DNA of 64,000 nucleotides, taken from the NCBI RefSeq assembly GCF_002778325.1, contig NZ_NESI01000008.1, positions 62,001 to 126,000 of the forward strand, written 5' to 3'. Each line of letters opens with the position of its first letter. Position 1 is the first letter of the stretch. A program made the translations under genes and the position numbers. The stretch is from Limnohabitans sp. B9-3. GTDB taxonomy: Bacteria > Pseudomonadota > Gammaproteobacteria > Burkholderiales > Burkholderiaceae_C. The notes below the pieces were generated by a model that saw only the letters and a list, made by a program, of their open reading frames with translations, was not told the origin of the DNA and did no database searches. Positions 45,586 through 54,992 of this stretch are shown here, one piece after another.

Positions 45586-46662
45586 TCAGTGCGGGAACGG
45601 CCACAGACGCAGCTTTTGTTTACCCACACTCCACAACTTGGCCAAGCCATGCGGCTCGACGATCAAGAACCAAACAATCAAGGCACCAAAAATCATTTGC
45701 TCAGCATGTGTGATGGCGGCCGTGCTGACGGGAATACCCACCAAGCCACCCAACCAAGGCAGTGCGTGGTTGATGATGACGGGAAGAATCACGATGAAAC
45801 CCGCACCAAAAAAGCTACCCATGATGGAGCCCATACCGCCCAAGATGACCATGAACAGCAACTGAAATGAGCGGTCAACTGAGAACGCGGCGGGTTCCCA
45901 AGAACCCAAGTAGACAAAGGCCCACAGTGCGCCAGCCACGCCCACGATGAACGAGCTCACGGCAAAGGCGCTGAGCTTGGCGTACATCGGGCGAATGCCG
46001 ATGACGGCAGCGGCCACGTCCATATCGCGGATGGCCATCCACTCGCGGCCAATCGCACCACGCACCAAGTTTTTGGCCAGCACCCCAAACACCACCAAAA
46101 AGATCAAGCAGAAGGTGTACTTTTCAAACGGTGTGTTGATGGACAAGCCGAAGACTTGCAGGTCAGACACAGAGGCGGTGCCTGACGCGGAGTTGTTGGT
46201 GAACCAATTGATGCGCAAGAACGCCCAGTCGCAAAAGAACTGCGCAGCCAAAGTCGCCACCGCCAGATACAGGCCCTTCACGCGCAAGCTGGGAATACCA
46301 AAGAACATACCGACCAAGGTGGCAAAAAAACCGCCCATCAAGATGGCCAAGATGAGGGGCATGCCATCAATGCGGACAAAGAAGTTGTAGGCGGCATAAG
46401 CGCCCACCGCCATGAATGCGCCCGAGCCCAAAGAAATCTGACCGCAATACCCCACCAAAATGTTCACCCCCAAGGCGGCAAGCGACAAGATGAGGAAGGG
46501 AATCAAAATCGCGCGCAGCATGTATTCGTCAGCGAGCATAGGTACGCCAATGAAGGCAAACGCGATGAGCAACAGCACCCCAATGCGGTCTTGTGTGATC
46601 GGGAAGATCTGTTGATCTGCCTTGTATGTCGTTTTGAATTGACCGTTTTCTCTGTAAAACAT
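45586..46662 (-). CDS. livM: Branched-chain amino acid-type ABC importer permease
   Basis: The 358-residue polytopic protein starts at the ATG at 46662 (MFYRENGQFKTTY) with AAGGA in front; an upstream extension overlaps livH and is rejected. It has the LivM pattern of about ten spans with NILVGYCGQISLGSGAFMAVGAYAAYNF and the EAA-like loop REWMAIRDMDVAAAVIGIRPMYAKLSAFAVSSFIVGVAGALWA. It forms the pore with LivH. It lies 11 nt from livH. Confidence 0.92.
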   Translation of the reverse strand: MFYRENGQFKTTYKADQQIFPITQDRIGVLLLIAFAFIGVPMLADEYMLRAILIPFLILSLAALGVNILVGYCGQISLGSGAFMAVGAYAAYNFFVRIDGMPLILAILMGGFFATLVGMFFGIPSLRVKGLYLAVATLAAQFFCDWAFLRINWFTNNSASGTASVSDLQVFGLSINTPFEKYTFCLIFLVVFGVLAKNLVRGAIGREWMAIRDMDVAAAVIGIRPMYAKLSAFAVSSFIVGVAGALWAFVYLGSWEPAAFSVDRSFQLLFMVILGGMGSIMGSFFGAGFIVILPVIINHALPWLGGLVGIPVSTAAITHAEQMIFGALIVWFLIVEPHGLAKLWSVGKQKLRLWPFPH

Positions 46663-46673
46663 GTTTCTTTTCC

Positions 46674-47603
46674 TTACACGCGGTCGATGATTTTTTCGCC
46701 AAACAAGCCCTGTGGACGAATCAACAGGAAGCCCAAGGCCAACACATACGCAAACCAAATCTCAATACCGCCGCCCACGTACGGGCCGAGGAACACTTCC
46801 GACAATTTCTCGCCCACCCCGATGATCAAGCCCCCAATGATGGCGCCAGGCACCGAGGTCAGGCCACCCAAAATCACCACGGGCAAGGCACGCAAAGCGA
46901 CGGTGGAGAGCGAGAACTGCACGCCCAATTTAGAGCCCCAAATCATGCCGGCCACCAAAGCCACCACGCCGGCCACGCACCACACAATGACCCAGATGCG
47001 GTTGAGCGGGATGCCGATCGATTGCGCCGCTTGGTGGTCATCGGCTACCGCACGCAAGGCACGGCCAGTGGTTGTTTTTTGGAAGAACACGCTGAGCAAA
47101 GCGACCAAGGCTGCCGCAATCACGGCGGCCACCAAGTCTTCTTGGTTGATCATGATGCCGCCGTCAAAGGTGGACTCCATCAGCATGACAGGCTCTTTGG
47201 GCATGCCCACATCAATTTTGTAGATGTCGCTGCCAAAGATGGATTGACCCAAGCCGTCGAGGAAGTAAGTGATGCCCAACGTAGCCATCAGCAGGGTGGT
47301 GCCCTCTTGGTTGACCAAATGGCGCAAGACCAAAAACTCAATCACCCACGCCACCACAAACATCACGGCAGCGGCGCCTGTGAAAGCCAGCAAGTTAACG
47401 AGCACAAAGTGGTTGATGCCGGTATAGGCAGGGATCCATTCGCCAAAGCGAGCCATGGCCAGCGCGGCAAACAACACCATCGCGCCCTGCGCAAAGTTAA
47501 ACACGCCAGAGGCTTTGTAGATCAGCACGAAGCCGAGCGCGACCAACGAATACAGCATGCCTGCCATGAGGCCGCCGAAAAGGGTTTCAAGAAAAAATGC
47601 CAT
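46674..47603 (-). CDS. livH: Branched-chain amino acid-type ABC importer permease
   Basis: The 309-residue protein begins at the ATG at 47603 (MAFFLETLFGGLMAGMLYSLVALGFVLIYKASGVFNFAQG), with AAGGA upstream. The longer frame extends into livG and is not used. It has about eight spans and the loop TGRALRAVADDHQAAQSIGIPLNRIW for ATPase contact. It pairs with LivM in the membrane. Confidence 0.93.
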   Translation of the reverse strand: MAFFLETLFGGLMAGMLYSLVALGFVLIYKASGVFNFAQGAMVLFAALAMARFGEWIPAYTGINHFVLVNLLAFTGAAAVMFVVAWVIEFLVLRHLVNQEGTTLLMATLGITYFLDGLGQSIFGSDIYKIDVGMPKEPVMLMESTFDGGIMINQEDLVAAVIAAALVALLSVFFQKTTTGRALRAVADDHQAAQSIGIPLNRIWVIVWCVAGVVALVAGMIWGSKLGVQFSLSTVALRALPVVILGGLTSVPGAIIGGLIIGVGEKLSEVFLGPYVGGGIEIWFAYVLALGFLLIRPQGLFGEKIIDRV

Positions 47604-47613
47604 GTTCTTGTCC

Positions 47614-48396
47614 TTAGTGTGAAGTGCCGAGGTAAGCGCTGATGACTTCCTCGTTGTTGCGCACCTCATCGGGGGTGCCGTCGCCGATCTTCTTGCCGTA
47701 GTCGAGCACGACCACGCGATCAGAAATGTCCATCACCACGCCCATGTCGTGTTCGATCAACACGATGGTGGTGCCAAATTCATCGTTCACATCCAAGATA
47801 AAACGACACATGTCTTGCTTCTCTTCGACGTTCATGCCGGCCATGGGCTCGTCGAGCAACAACACTTGCGGCTCGAGCGCCAGCGCACGACCCAAGTCCA
47901 CGCGCTTTTGCAGGCCGTAGGGCAACTGGCCTACAGGCGTTTTGCGGAAGGCTTGAATCTCCAAGAAGTCGATGATGCGCTCCACCTTTTCGCGGTGCAT
48001 CATTTCTTCTTTTTCAGCGGGCCCGATACGCAACGCTTGCATGAGGATGTTGCTCTTCATGCGCAGGTTGCGCCCCGTCATGATGTTGTCGAGCACGCTC
48101 ATGCCTTTGAACAAGGCCAGGTTTTGGAAGGTGCGCGCAATGCCCATGGTCGCCACTTGATGGCTGTCCATATGTCCAAAGGTTTGACCACGGAAGGTGA
48201 TCGAGCCTTCTTGCGGTGCGTACACGCCGTTGATGCAGTTGAGCATCGAGCTTTTACCCGCGCCGTTGGGGCCAATGATGGCGCGCACTTCGTGCTCTTT
48301 GACGTTGAAGGAGATGTCGGTCAGCGCCTTAACACCACCGAAACGCAAACTGATGTTGTGGACGTCCAAGATGACGTCACCGATTTTTTTACTCAT
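47614..48396 (-). CDS. livG: Branched-chain amino acid-type ABC importer ATPase
   Basis: The 260-residue ATPase has Walker A IIGPNGAGKSSMLNCI, the LivG-type insert (HRVE-like VATMGIARTFQNLALFKGMSVLDNIMTGR), a signature-region QLPYGLQKRVDLGRAL and Walker B VLLLDEPMAGMN. The signature deviates from LSGG (LPYG), which is normal for LivG. The start overlaps the upstream ligase stop by 4 nt (ATGA). It binds LivM/LivH with LivF. Confidence 0.93.
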   Translation of the reverse strand: MSKKIGDVILDVHNISLRFGGVKALTDISFNVKEHEVRAIIGPNGAGKSSMLNCINGVYAPQEGSITFRGQTFGHMDSHQVATMGIARTFQNLALFKGMSVLDNIMTGRNLRMKSNILMQALRIGPAEKEEMMHREKVERIIDFLEIQAFRKTPVGQLPYGLQKRVDLGRALALEPQVLLLDEPMAGMNVEEKQDMCRFILDVNDEFGTTIVLIEHDMGVVMDISDRVVVLDYGKKIGDGTPDEVRNNEEVISAYLGTSH

Positions 48397-50339
48397 GCTG
48401 CTTTCCCCATGGGTGCGAAAGTTTTGGCGTCCGACAGTTTGAGCGTGGCGCTCACGCTACCGGTGCGGCCGTCTTCAAACTTCACCACGGTTTCAATGAA
48501 TTGCTCGGTCGCGCCGTTGTACAAAGCGCCCACCAAGGCGTCGTACTTTTCGGCGATGAAGCCGCGACGCACTTTGTTGGTACGGGTGAGTTCGCCGTCA
48601 TCGGCATCGAGTTCTTTGTGCAACACGAGGAAGCGGCTCACTTGGCTACCCGCCAACAGTTCGTCAGCGGCCAGATCGGCGTTGACTTTTTCAACGCATT
48701 CTTTGATCAGGCCGTACACCTCAGGCTTTTGCGCCAAATCGGTGTAGCCGGCATAAGGCAAGTTGCGGCGCTCGGCCCAGTTGCCCACAGCATCGAAGTC
48801 GATGTTGATCATCACGCACACTTTTTCGCGTTGGTCGCCATAGGCCACCACTTCTTTGATGTGCGGGAAGAACTTGAGTTTGTTCTCGACGTACTTGGGC
48901 GCGAACATGGCACCGTCGTTGACACCGCCTTGGATGCGGCCCACGTCTTTGACGCGATCGATGATTTTCAAATGGCCATTGGCATCGATGAAGCCCGCGT
49001 CGCTGGTGTGGTACCAGCCATCGGCCGTCAGTACTTCTGCGGTGGCCTTGTCGTTCTTGTAATAACCTTTGAGCAAGCCAGGGGACTTGACCAAAATTTC
49101 ACCGTTGTCAGCCACCTTGATTTCAACGCCGGCACAGGGCACACCCACGGTGTCGGCGCGTGCTTCGTGGTCGGGCTGCAAGCAAACGAACACGGCAGTT
49201 TCTGTGGAGCCGTAGAGCTGCTTCAAGTTCACACCGATCGCGCGGTAGAACGTGAACAAATCGGGGCCAATGGCCTCGCCGGCGGTGTAAGCCACGCGCA
49301 CGCGGCTCATGCCCAGGGTGTTGCGCAGGGGCCCGTAAACCAACAGGTTGCCCAAGCCATACAAGAAACTGCCGACCAAGCCAATGGATTGGCCCGACAT
49401 TTTGCTGGGGCCGTATTTGCGTGCCACATCCATGAAGAAATGGAACATGCTGCGCTTGAGTGCGCTGGCGTCTTCCATGCGAATCATCACCATGGTGAGC
49501 AAGCCTTCAAACACGCGGGGAGGTGCGAAGTAATAGGTGGGCCCGACTTCTTTCAAATCGATGGTGACGGTGGCCACAGACTCCGGACAGTTCACCACGT
49601 AGCCGCAGTACAGCCATTGCGCATAGCTGAAGATGTTTTGACCGATCCAAGCCGGTGGCAAATAAGCCAACACTTCTTCTTCCGACGTGAGTTTGTCAAA
49701 CTTGGCACCGGCTTCAGCGCGGTTGATCAGGGAGTCATGCGTGTGAACCACGCCCTTGGGATTGCCCGTGGTGCCAGAGGTAAAGAACATGGCGCCCACA
49801 TCGGCGGCATTGGCTTTGTCGACTTCTGCGCGAAAGAAGGTCGGATGCTGCTTGGCAAACGCTTCCCCTGCAGCGAGCAGCTCATCGAGTGACGCCAAGC
49901 CTGGCTCATCGTATTTGCGCAAGCCGCGAGGATCGTCAAAAAAGATGTGCGCGACTTCTGGGCATTGCGCGCGAATCTCCAGCAGCTTGTCGACCTGCTC
50001 TTGGTCTTCCACCACACAAAAGCGCACCTCGGCGTTGTTGAGTGGGAACACACACTCGGCGCCAGCGGCATCTTGGTACAAAGGAATAGGAATGGCGCCT
50101 AGCGATTGCGCGGCCAACATGGTGGCGTACAAACGGGGACGGTTAGAGCCGATCACCACTACATGTTCACCGCGGGTCAAACCGGCTTGGTGCAAGCCAC
50201 ATGCCATGTGCTCCACCAAATGGGCCATGTCCGCCCAGGTGGTGGTTTGCCAAATGCCGTATTCCTTCTCGCGCATGGCCGGCGCTGCGGGGCGCTGGCT
50301 GGCATGCTGGAGTAACAGTCGGGGGAACGTGGTCTGCAT
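48393..50339 (-). CDS. AMP-forming long-chain acyl-CoA synthetase-type ligase
   Basis: The 648-residue protein has the ANL-enzyme motifs: MFFTSGTTGNPKGVVHTHDS (P-loop, about residues 191-210), QLYGSTETAVFV, GWYHTSDAGFID and IDRVKDVGRIQGG. Its closest architecture is the FadD15/AMP-binding long-chain synthetases found in Burkholderiales next to Liv genes. It makes an acyl-CoA from an acid, ATP and CoA. It is the first gene of the operon with livGHMKF and a PaaK-like ligase. The substrate is unknown. Confidence 0.92.
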   Translation of the reverse strand: MQTTFPRLLLQHASQRPAAPAMREKEYGIWQTTTWADMAHLVEHMACGLHQAGLTRGEHVVVIGSNRPRLYATMLAAQSLGAIPIPLYQDAAGAECVFPLNNAEVRFCVVEDQEQVDKLLEIRAQCPEVAHIFFDDPRGLRKYDEPGLASLDELLAAGEAFAKQHPTFFRAEVDKANAADVGAMFFTSGTTGNPKGVVHTHDSLINRAEAGAKFDKLTSEEEVLAYLPPAWIGQNIFSYAQWLYCGYVVNCPESVATVTIDLKEVGPTYYFAPPRVFEGLLTMVMIRMEDASALKRSMFHFFMDVARKYGPSKMSGQSIGLVGSFLYGLGNLLVYGPLRNTLGMSRVRVAYTAGEAIGPDLFTFYRAIGVNLKQLYGSTETAVFVCLQPDHEARADTVGVPCAGVEIKVADNGEILVKSPGLLKGYYKNDKATAEVLTADGWYHTSDAGFIDANGHLKIIDRVKDVGRIQGGVNDGAMFAPKYVENKLKFFPHIKEVVAYGDQREKVCVMINIDFDAVGNWAERRNLPYAGYTDLAQKPEVYGLIKECVEKVNADLAADELLAGSQVSRFLVLHKELDADDGELTRTNKVRRGFIAEKYDALVGALYNGATEQFIETVVKFEDGRTGSVSATLKLSDAKTFAPMGKAA

Positions 50340-50381
50340 TCCGAGTCCTTGTTCATTGTTCTATGTCGACGAAAGTGGCTG

Positions 50382-50398
50382 TCTCGTTTGAGACGAGA
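50382..50398. promoter_or_regulatory. Operator-like inverted repeat in the ligase/Crp intergenic region
   Basis: TCTCGT and ACGAGA flank 5 nt (TTGAG). It lies 43 nt upstream of the ligase start, on the side of the minus-strand operon. The arms do not resemble the TGTGA/TCACA Crp consensus. Confidence 0.45.
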
Positions 50399-50441
50399 TC
50401 ACCCTGATGGCCGCGATCGTAGGAGGATGTTTGACGTCAGG

Positions 50442-50459
50442 TTGTCGTTGCAACGACAA
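50442..50459. promoter_or_regulatory. Perfect 18-bp palindrome in the ligase/Crp intergenic region
   Basis: TTGTCGTTGCAACGACAA equals its own reverse complement. It sits near the middle of the 192-bp gap between the divergent ligase operon and the Crp/Fnr gene. Its place and perfection make it a good regulator site, either for the adjacent Crp/Fnr protein or for another dimeric repressor. Confidence 0.65.
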
Positions 50460-50531
50460 TCTAGGGTAGACACCTAGAAGGACTTACCCGAGTCTTACTC
50501 CTCAAAAAGACAGCGATCACTTTGGACCTCT

Positions 50532-51245
50532 ATGGCAACTGAAACCAGTGTTTTTCAACGCCGCCGTGCGCCTACAGCCGCGGAGACCCATCAAATCCCG
50601 TGGCTTGTACTGCTCACGCCAGAAGAGCGGGCACGCATCACGCCTCAATTGGTGGTCAGTGACCCCATGCCTGGCGACTACGTGTGTCGCATGGGCCGAT
50701 CAGCGACGTATTGGTTTGGCGTGATCGAAGGCTTATTGAAGATGAGCACCGACAGCGCAAGCGGGCGCACCATCACCTACACCGGTGTGCCACCCGGAGG
50801 CTGGTTTGGTGAAGGCACAGCCATCAAGCGCGAGCCGTACCGCTACAACATCATGGCCTTGCGCCGGAGCGTGGTGGCGGGGCTGCCGATCGACACCTTC
50901 CATTGGTTGCTCGACAACTCGATTGGTTTCAACCGCTTTGTGATGAACCAACTCAACGAACGTTTGGCGCAGTTCATTGAAGCGCGCGAGATCGATCGCT
51001 CCAACAGCCCCGATGTGCGCGTGGCGCGCAACTTGGCCGCTTTGTTCAACCCAACCCTGTTTCCAGGCGTGGGGGAGATGCTGCGCATCACCCAGCAAGA
51101 ACTGGCGTATTTGGTAGGACTGTCACGTCAACGTGTGAATGTGGCACTCAACACGCTGCAAGAGCAAGGTGCGATTCGCATTGAGTACGGCGGCATGCGT
51201 GTGCTTGACTTGACCGCCCTTCGCGCCTACGGCTCGGCCAGTTGA
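50532..51245 (+). CDS. Crp/Fnr-family transcriptional regulator
   Basis: The 237-residue protein has an N-terminal cyclic-nucleotide-like sensor domain (PMPGDYVCRMGRSATYWFGVIEGLLKMS, TYTGVPPGGWFGEGT). A C-terminal winged helix-turn-helix follows (LRITQQELAYLVGLSRQRVNVALNTLQEQGAIRIEYGGMRVLD). The four N-terminal cysteines of Fnr are absent, so it does not sense oxygen through an iron-sulfur cluster. It is divergent from the acyl-CoA ligase/Liv operon and is the most likely local regulator of that operon. The ligand is unknown. Confidence 0.92.
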   Translation: MATETSVFQRRRAPTAAETHQIPWLVLLTPEERARITPQLVVSDPMPGDYVCRMGRSATYWFGVIEGLLKMSTDSASGRTITYTGVPPGGWFGEGTAIKREPYRYNIMALRRSVVAGLPIDTFHWLLDNSIGFNRFVMNQLNERLAQFIEAREIDRSNSPDVRVARNLAALFNPTLFPGVGEMLRITQQELAYLVGLSRQRVNVALNTLQEQGAIRIEYGGMRVLDLTALRAYGSAS

Positions 51246-51296
51246 GCCGCGCCGGTTGCGTCACTCGTTAAACTCACGGCCTTACTTGCATCGCTT

Positions 51297-52154
51297 ATGT
51301 CAGACACATCTCAAGACCTCACCCGCCTCAACAAACGCATGGCCGAACTCGGCCTGTGCTCCCGCCGCGAGGCCGATGCCTGGATAGAGCAAGGCTGGGT
51401 ATTGGTGAATGGCCGCCCTGCTGAAATGGGTGTGAAAGTTGGCCCGAACGACCGTGTTGAGGTTGACCCACGCGCCACTGGCCACCAAGACACCCAAGTC
51501 ACTATTCTTTTGCACAAGCCCATGGGCTATGTGAGCGGCCAAGCCGAAGACGGACATGAGCCCGCGATCATGTTGATCAACCCGCGCACGCATTGGGCGG
51601 GCGACTCGTCCAAACGACGCTTCACGCCCCCACAGTTGCGCAGCCTCGCGCCTTCGGGGCGACTCGACATCGACTCCACTGGCTTGTTGGTGTTGACACA
51701 AGACGGCCGCGTTGCCCGCCAATTGATTGGCGAAGACTCGGAAATGGAAAAAGAGTATTTGGTGCGCGTGACCTACACCGGCCACGAAAACACCGCAGCA
51801 GCCAACGCCGCGTCGGCCACGTATGGCGGCAGAGCGAACCAACTCAGCGCCATCGGTGACCACGACCGCGTGACCAACAACGTGCAGGCTGTGTTTCCAA
51901 AAGCCCAACTCGAGCGCTTGCGACACGGCTTGAGTTTGGACGGCAAACCCCTCAAACGCGCGCAGGTGGAATGGCAAAACCCAGAGCAGCTTCGCTTTGT
52001 GCTGACCGAGGGCAAAAAGCGACAAATTCGCCGCATGTGCGAACAAGTCGGCCTTCAAGTTGTGGGCCTCAAACGCATCCGTATTGGGCACGTCCAACTG
52101 GGGCAGTTGCCTGCAGGGCAGTGGCGCTTCCTTGGGGCGCATGAGCGCTTCTAA
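51297..52154 (+). CDS. rluF: RluF-like 23S rRNA pseudouridine synthase
   Basis: The 285-residue protein begins with an S4 RNA-binding domain (RLNKRMAELGLCSRREADAWIEQGWVLVNGR). It then has the RsuA/RluB/E/F catalytic motif PSGRLDIDSTGLLVLTQDG with the nucleophilic Asp, and ends with LTEGKKRQIRRMCEQVGLQVVGLKRIRIG. It converts a uridine of 23S rRNA to pseudouridine; RluF acts on U2604 in E. coli. RluB/RluE members are alternatives, though the layout and length favour RluF. Confidence 0.88.
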   Translation: MSDTSQDLTRLNKRMAELGLCSRREADAWIEQGWVLVNGRPAEMGVKVGPNDRVEVDPRATGHQDTQVTILLHKPMGYVSGQAEDGHEPAIMLINPRTHWAGDSSKRRFTPPQLRSLAPSGRLDIDSTGLLVLTQDGRVARQLIGEDSEMEKEYLVRVTYTGHENTAAANAASATYGGRANQLSAIGDHDRVTNNVQAVFPKAQLERLRHGLSLDGKPLKRAQVEWQNPEQLRFVLTEGKKRQIRRMCEQVGLQVVGLKRIRIGHVQLGQLPAGQWRFLGAHERF

Positions 52155-52180
52155 ATTCTGCCAATTTCCAACGGTTTTAT

Positions 52181-52211
52181 CCCTCTTGAAATTTAAGCCA
52201 GTGCCCCACAT
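52181..52211 (+). promoter_or_regulatory. Sigma-32 heat-shock promoter of htpG
   Basis: CCCTCTTGAAA (52181-52191) is followed after 12 nt by CCCCACAT (52204-52211). These correspond to the sigma-32 boxes CTTGAAA and CCCCATNT. The ATG of htpG is 39 nt downstream. The -10 part also lies in a hairpin (GCCCCA and TGGGGC, 52203-52219) with T-rich sequence after it. Confidence 0.7.
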
Positions 52212-52229
52212 CTTGGGGCGTTGTTTTTT
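52203..52229 (+). terminator. Possible terminator of the pseudouridine synthase gene
   Basis: GCCCCA and TGGGGC form a 6-bp stem with a 5-nt loop. It is followed by a GTTGTTTTTT tract. It overlaps the -10 region of the heat-shock promoter, so it may end upstream transcription. Confidence 0.5.
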
Positions 52230-52249
52230 GTAATTCTGTTTTAAAGACC

Positions 52250-54235
52250 ATGACCAAACAAACCCATTCCTTCCAAGCCGAAGTGTCGCAACTGCTGCAC
52301 CTTGTGACCCATTCGCTGTATTCGAACAAAGAAATCTTTTTGCGCGAGCTGGTGTCTAACGCCTCCGACGCCTGCGACAAGCTGCGCTATGAAGGCCTGA
52401 ACAACGATGCTTTGTTTGAAGGCAACGCCGACCTCGAAGTGCGCGTCAGCTTTGACAAAGACGCACGCACCCTGACCATTGCCGACAACGGCATTGGCAT
52501 GAGCCAAGAAGAGGCGATTGCCCACCTGGGCACGATTGCCAAGAGCGGCACACGCGAATTCATGGGCAAGCTCAGTGGCGACCAAAAGACCGATGCCAAA
52601 GACCAAGGCGCATTGATTGGCCAGTTTGGCGTGGGCTTTTACTCGGGCTACATCGTGGCGGATCGCATCACGGTTGAGTCACGCCGCGCTGGCTTGAAGG
52701 CGAATGAAGGTGTGCGTTGGAGCAGCACCGGCACGGGTGACTTTGAGGTGGAAACCATCACCCAAGCCGAGCGTGGCACGCACATCATTTTGCATTTGCG
52801 CGACGATGCCGAGGAATACCTGAGCGCTTGGAAACTCAAGTCTGTCATCAACAAATACTCAGACCACATCTCTTTGCCCATTCGCATGCGCAAAGAAGAA
52901 TGGAAAGACGGCGAGCTCATTGAAGGCGACCCCTCCGGTGGTCGTCAACCCGGCGAAATGGTACTGACCGATGAGTGGGAAACCATCAACCAAGCCAACG
53001 CGCTGTGGGCTCGGGCCAAGAAGGAAGTGACGGACGAGCAACACGCTGAGTTCTACAAACACATCAGCCACGACTTTGAGCCACCTTTGGCTTGGAGCCA
53101 CAACCGCGTAGAAGGCAGCACCGAATACACGCAGCTGTTGTATATCCCAGGCAAAGCGCCGATGGACTTGTACAACCGCGAGAAGAAAGCGGGTTTGAAG
53201 TTGTATGTGAAGCGCGTGTTCATCATGGACGACGCCGAGGCCTTGATGCCCTCTTACCTGCGCTTTATCAAAGGCGTGGTGGACTCTGCCGATTTGCCAC
53301 TGAACGTGAGCCGTGAGTTGCTGCAAGAAAGCCGCGACGTGAAAGCCATTCGTGAAGGCAATACGCGCCGCGTGTTGGCCGTACTGGAAGATTTGGCCAA
53401 GTACGACAAAGCGCCAGTAGCCGGCGATGATGGCGTGACTGATGTGCTTAGCGATGAAGACAAAGCCAAGCAAGGCAAGTACAGCCAGTTCTACGCCGAG
53501 TTTGGCGCGGTGCTCAAAGAAGGCTTGGGTGAAGACTTTGCCAACAAAGACAAACTGGCGAAGTTGTTGCGCTTTGCCAGCACCAGCACAGACACCGTGA
53601 GCGTGTCATTCGCGGACTACAAGGGGCGCATGAAAGAAGGCCAAGAAGCCATCTACTACATCACCGCCGACACCTTGGCCGCAGCCAAGAACAGCCCACA
53701 GCTCGAAGTGTTCCGCAAAAAGGGCATCGAAGTGTTGTTGATGACCGACCGCGTGGACGAGTGGGCCTTGAACTTTGTGCAAGAGTTTGATGGCACGCCC
53801 TTGCAGTCTGTGGCCAAAGGCGCTGTGGACTTGGGCTCGTTGCAAGACGAAGCTGAGATGAAGGCGGCTGAGGAGTCGGCAGAGACGTTCAAGCCTGTGC
53901 TGGCCAAGCTCAAAGAAGCGCTGAAGGACAAAGCCGAGGACGTGCGCGTGACGACCCGCTTGGTCGACTCACCCGCCTGCTTGGTGGTGCAAGATCATGG
54001 CATGTCCATGCAGCTGGCCCGCATGCTCAAACAAGCGGGTCAGCAAGCCCCTGACATGAAGCCGGTCTTGGAAGTGAATGCCGACCACCCCTTGGTGAAA
54101 AAGCTGAGCGCCGATGCCAACCCGCATTTCAACGACTTGGCCCACATCTTGTTCGACCAAGCACTTCTAGCTGAAGGTGGTTTGCCCGAAGACCCTGCCG
54201 CCTATGTGAAACGGGTGAACGCACTCTTGGTGTAA
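52250..54235 (+). CDS. htpG: Hsp90-family chaperone HtpG
   Basis: The 661-residue protein has the HSP90 N-terminal ATPase motifs [49 protein letters not shown] and [16 protein letters not shown]. The middle and dimerisation domains follow ([38 protein letters not shown]). It is a cytoplasmic ATP-dependent chaperone for unfolded proteins. A sigma-32-type promoter precedes it. The length is normal, and the next gene follows closely. Confidence 0.96.
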   Translation: MTKQTHSFQAEVSQLLHLVTHSLYSNKEIFLRELVSNASDACDKLRYEGLNNDALFEGNADLEVRVSFDKDARTLTIADNGIGMSQEEAIAHLGTIAKSGTREFMGKLSGDQKTDAKDQGALIGQFGVGFYSGYIVADRITVESRRAGLKANEGVRWSSTGTGDFEVETITQAERGTHIILHLRDDAEEYLSAWKLKSVINKYSDHISLPIRMRKEEWKDGELIEGDPSGGRQPGEMVLTDEWETINQANALWARAKKEVTDEQHAEFYKHISHDFEPPLAWSHNRVEGSTEYTQLLYIPGKAPMDLYNREKKAGLKLYVKRVFIMDDAEALMPSYLRFIKGVVDSADLPLNVSRELLQESRDVKAIREGNTRRVLAVLEDLAKYDKAPVAGDDGVTDVLSDEDKAKQGKYSQFYAEFGAVLKEGLGEDFANKDKLAKLLRFASTSTDTVSVSFADYKGRMKEGQEAIYYITADTLAAAKNSPQLEVFRKKGIEVLLMTDRVDEWALNFVQEFDGTPLQSVAKGAVDLGSLQDEAEMKAAEESAETFKPVLAKLKEALKDKAEDVRVTTRLVDSPACLVVQDHGMSMQLARMLKQAGQQAPDMKPVLEVNADHPLVKKLSADANPHFNDLAHILFDQALLAEGGLPEDPAAYVKRVNALLV

Positions 54236-54245
54236 AAACGGGTCC

Positions 54246-54992
54246 ATGACACACATGGACACCCCCCACTCCGCGTCTTTAGACGACTTGAAGGCCAACA
54301 CACGCGTGTTGGCCTTTGACATTTTCGGCACCGTTGTCGATTGGCATGGCAGCATCATGCGAGAAATGCAGGCGCTCTATCCAGCGGTAGATGCCAACGC
54401 GTTTGCGCTCGCTTGGCGTGCCGGCTATCAGCCTGCCATGGCGCGTGTGCGCTCTGGCGAATTGGGCTGGACGCGCATTGATGAATTGCATCGCTTGATT
54501 TTGGATGACTTGTTGCCACAGTTCGGCTTGAGTCATCTGAGCGAAGCTAATCGCGTTCACCTCAACCGCGTCTGGCATCGTTTAGATGCTTGGCCTGACA
54601 GCGTGGCCGGCTTGCTTAGGTTGAAAAAGAAATTCACGATTTGCACGCTTTCCAACGGCAACTTAGGTCTGCTCACCAACATGGCCAAGCGAGCCGGACT
54701 GCCTTGGGACTGTGTGTTGTCTGCTGAGGTGTTTCGCGCCTACAAGCCTGATCCGGCCACCTACCTAGGCGTTGCGCAAGTGTTTGACTTGCAGCCACAC
54801 GAGGTGATGCTGTGCGCGGCGCACCATGATGACCTAGCCGCCGCGCGCGCTTGCGGCTTACGCACCGCATACATTGAGCGCCCTTTGGAATTTGGTGTGT
54901 TGCAACCCAAAAATGTGTCGCCCCAAACGGGCAATGATTTACATGCGAGCGACATGCACGCTCTCGCTGACGCCTTGGGTTGTGACGCTTAG
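54246..54992 (+). CDS. L-2-haloacid dehalogenase-type (HAD) hydrolase
   Basis: The 248-residue protein has HAD motif I with the nucleophile in LAFDIFGTVVDWHG, motif II Ser in CTLSNGNLGLL, motif III Lys in FRAYKPDPATYLG, and motif IV in MLCAAHHDDLAAARACG. Type II haloacid dehalogenases share this arrangement and length. It would hydrolyse L-2-haloacids or a related substrate; many family members have other phosphatase-like activities. It is 10 nt after htpG. Confidence 0.85.
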   Translation: MTHMDTPHSASLDDLKANTRVLAFDIFGTVVDWHGSIMREMQALYPAVDANAFALAWRAGYQPAMARVRSGELGWTRIDELHRLILDDLLPQFGLSHLSEANRVHLNRVWHRLDAWPDSVAGLLRLKKKFTICTLSNGNLGLLTNMAKRAGLPWDCVLSAEVFRAYKPDPATYLGVAQVFDLQPHEVMLCAAHHDDLAAARACGLRTAYIERPLEFGVLQPKNVSPQTGNDLHASDMHALADALGCDA

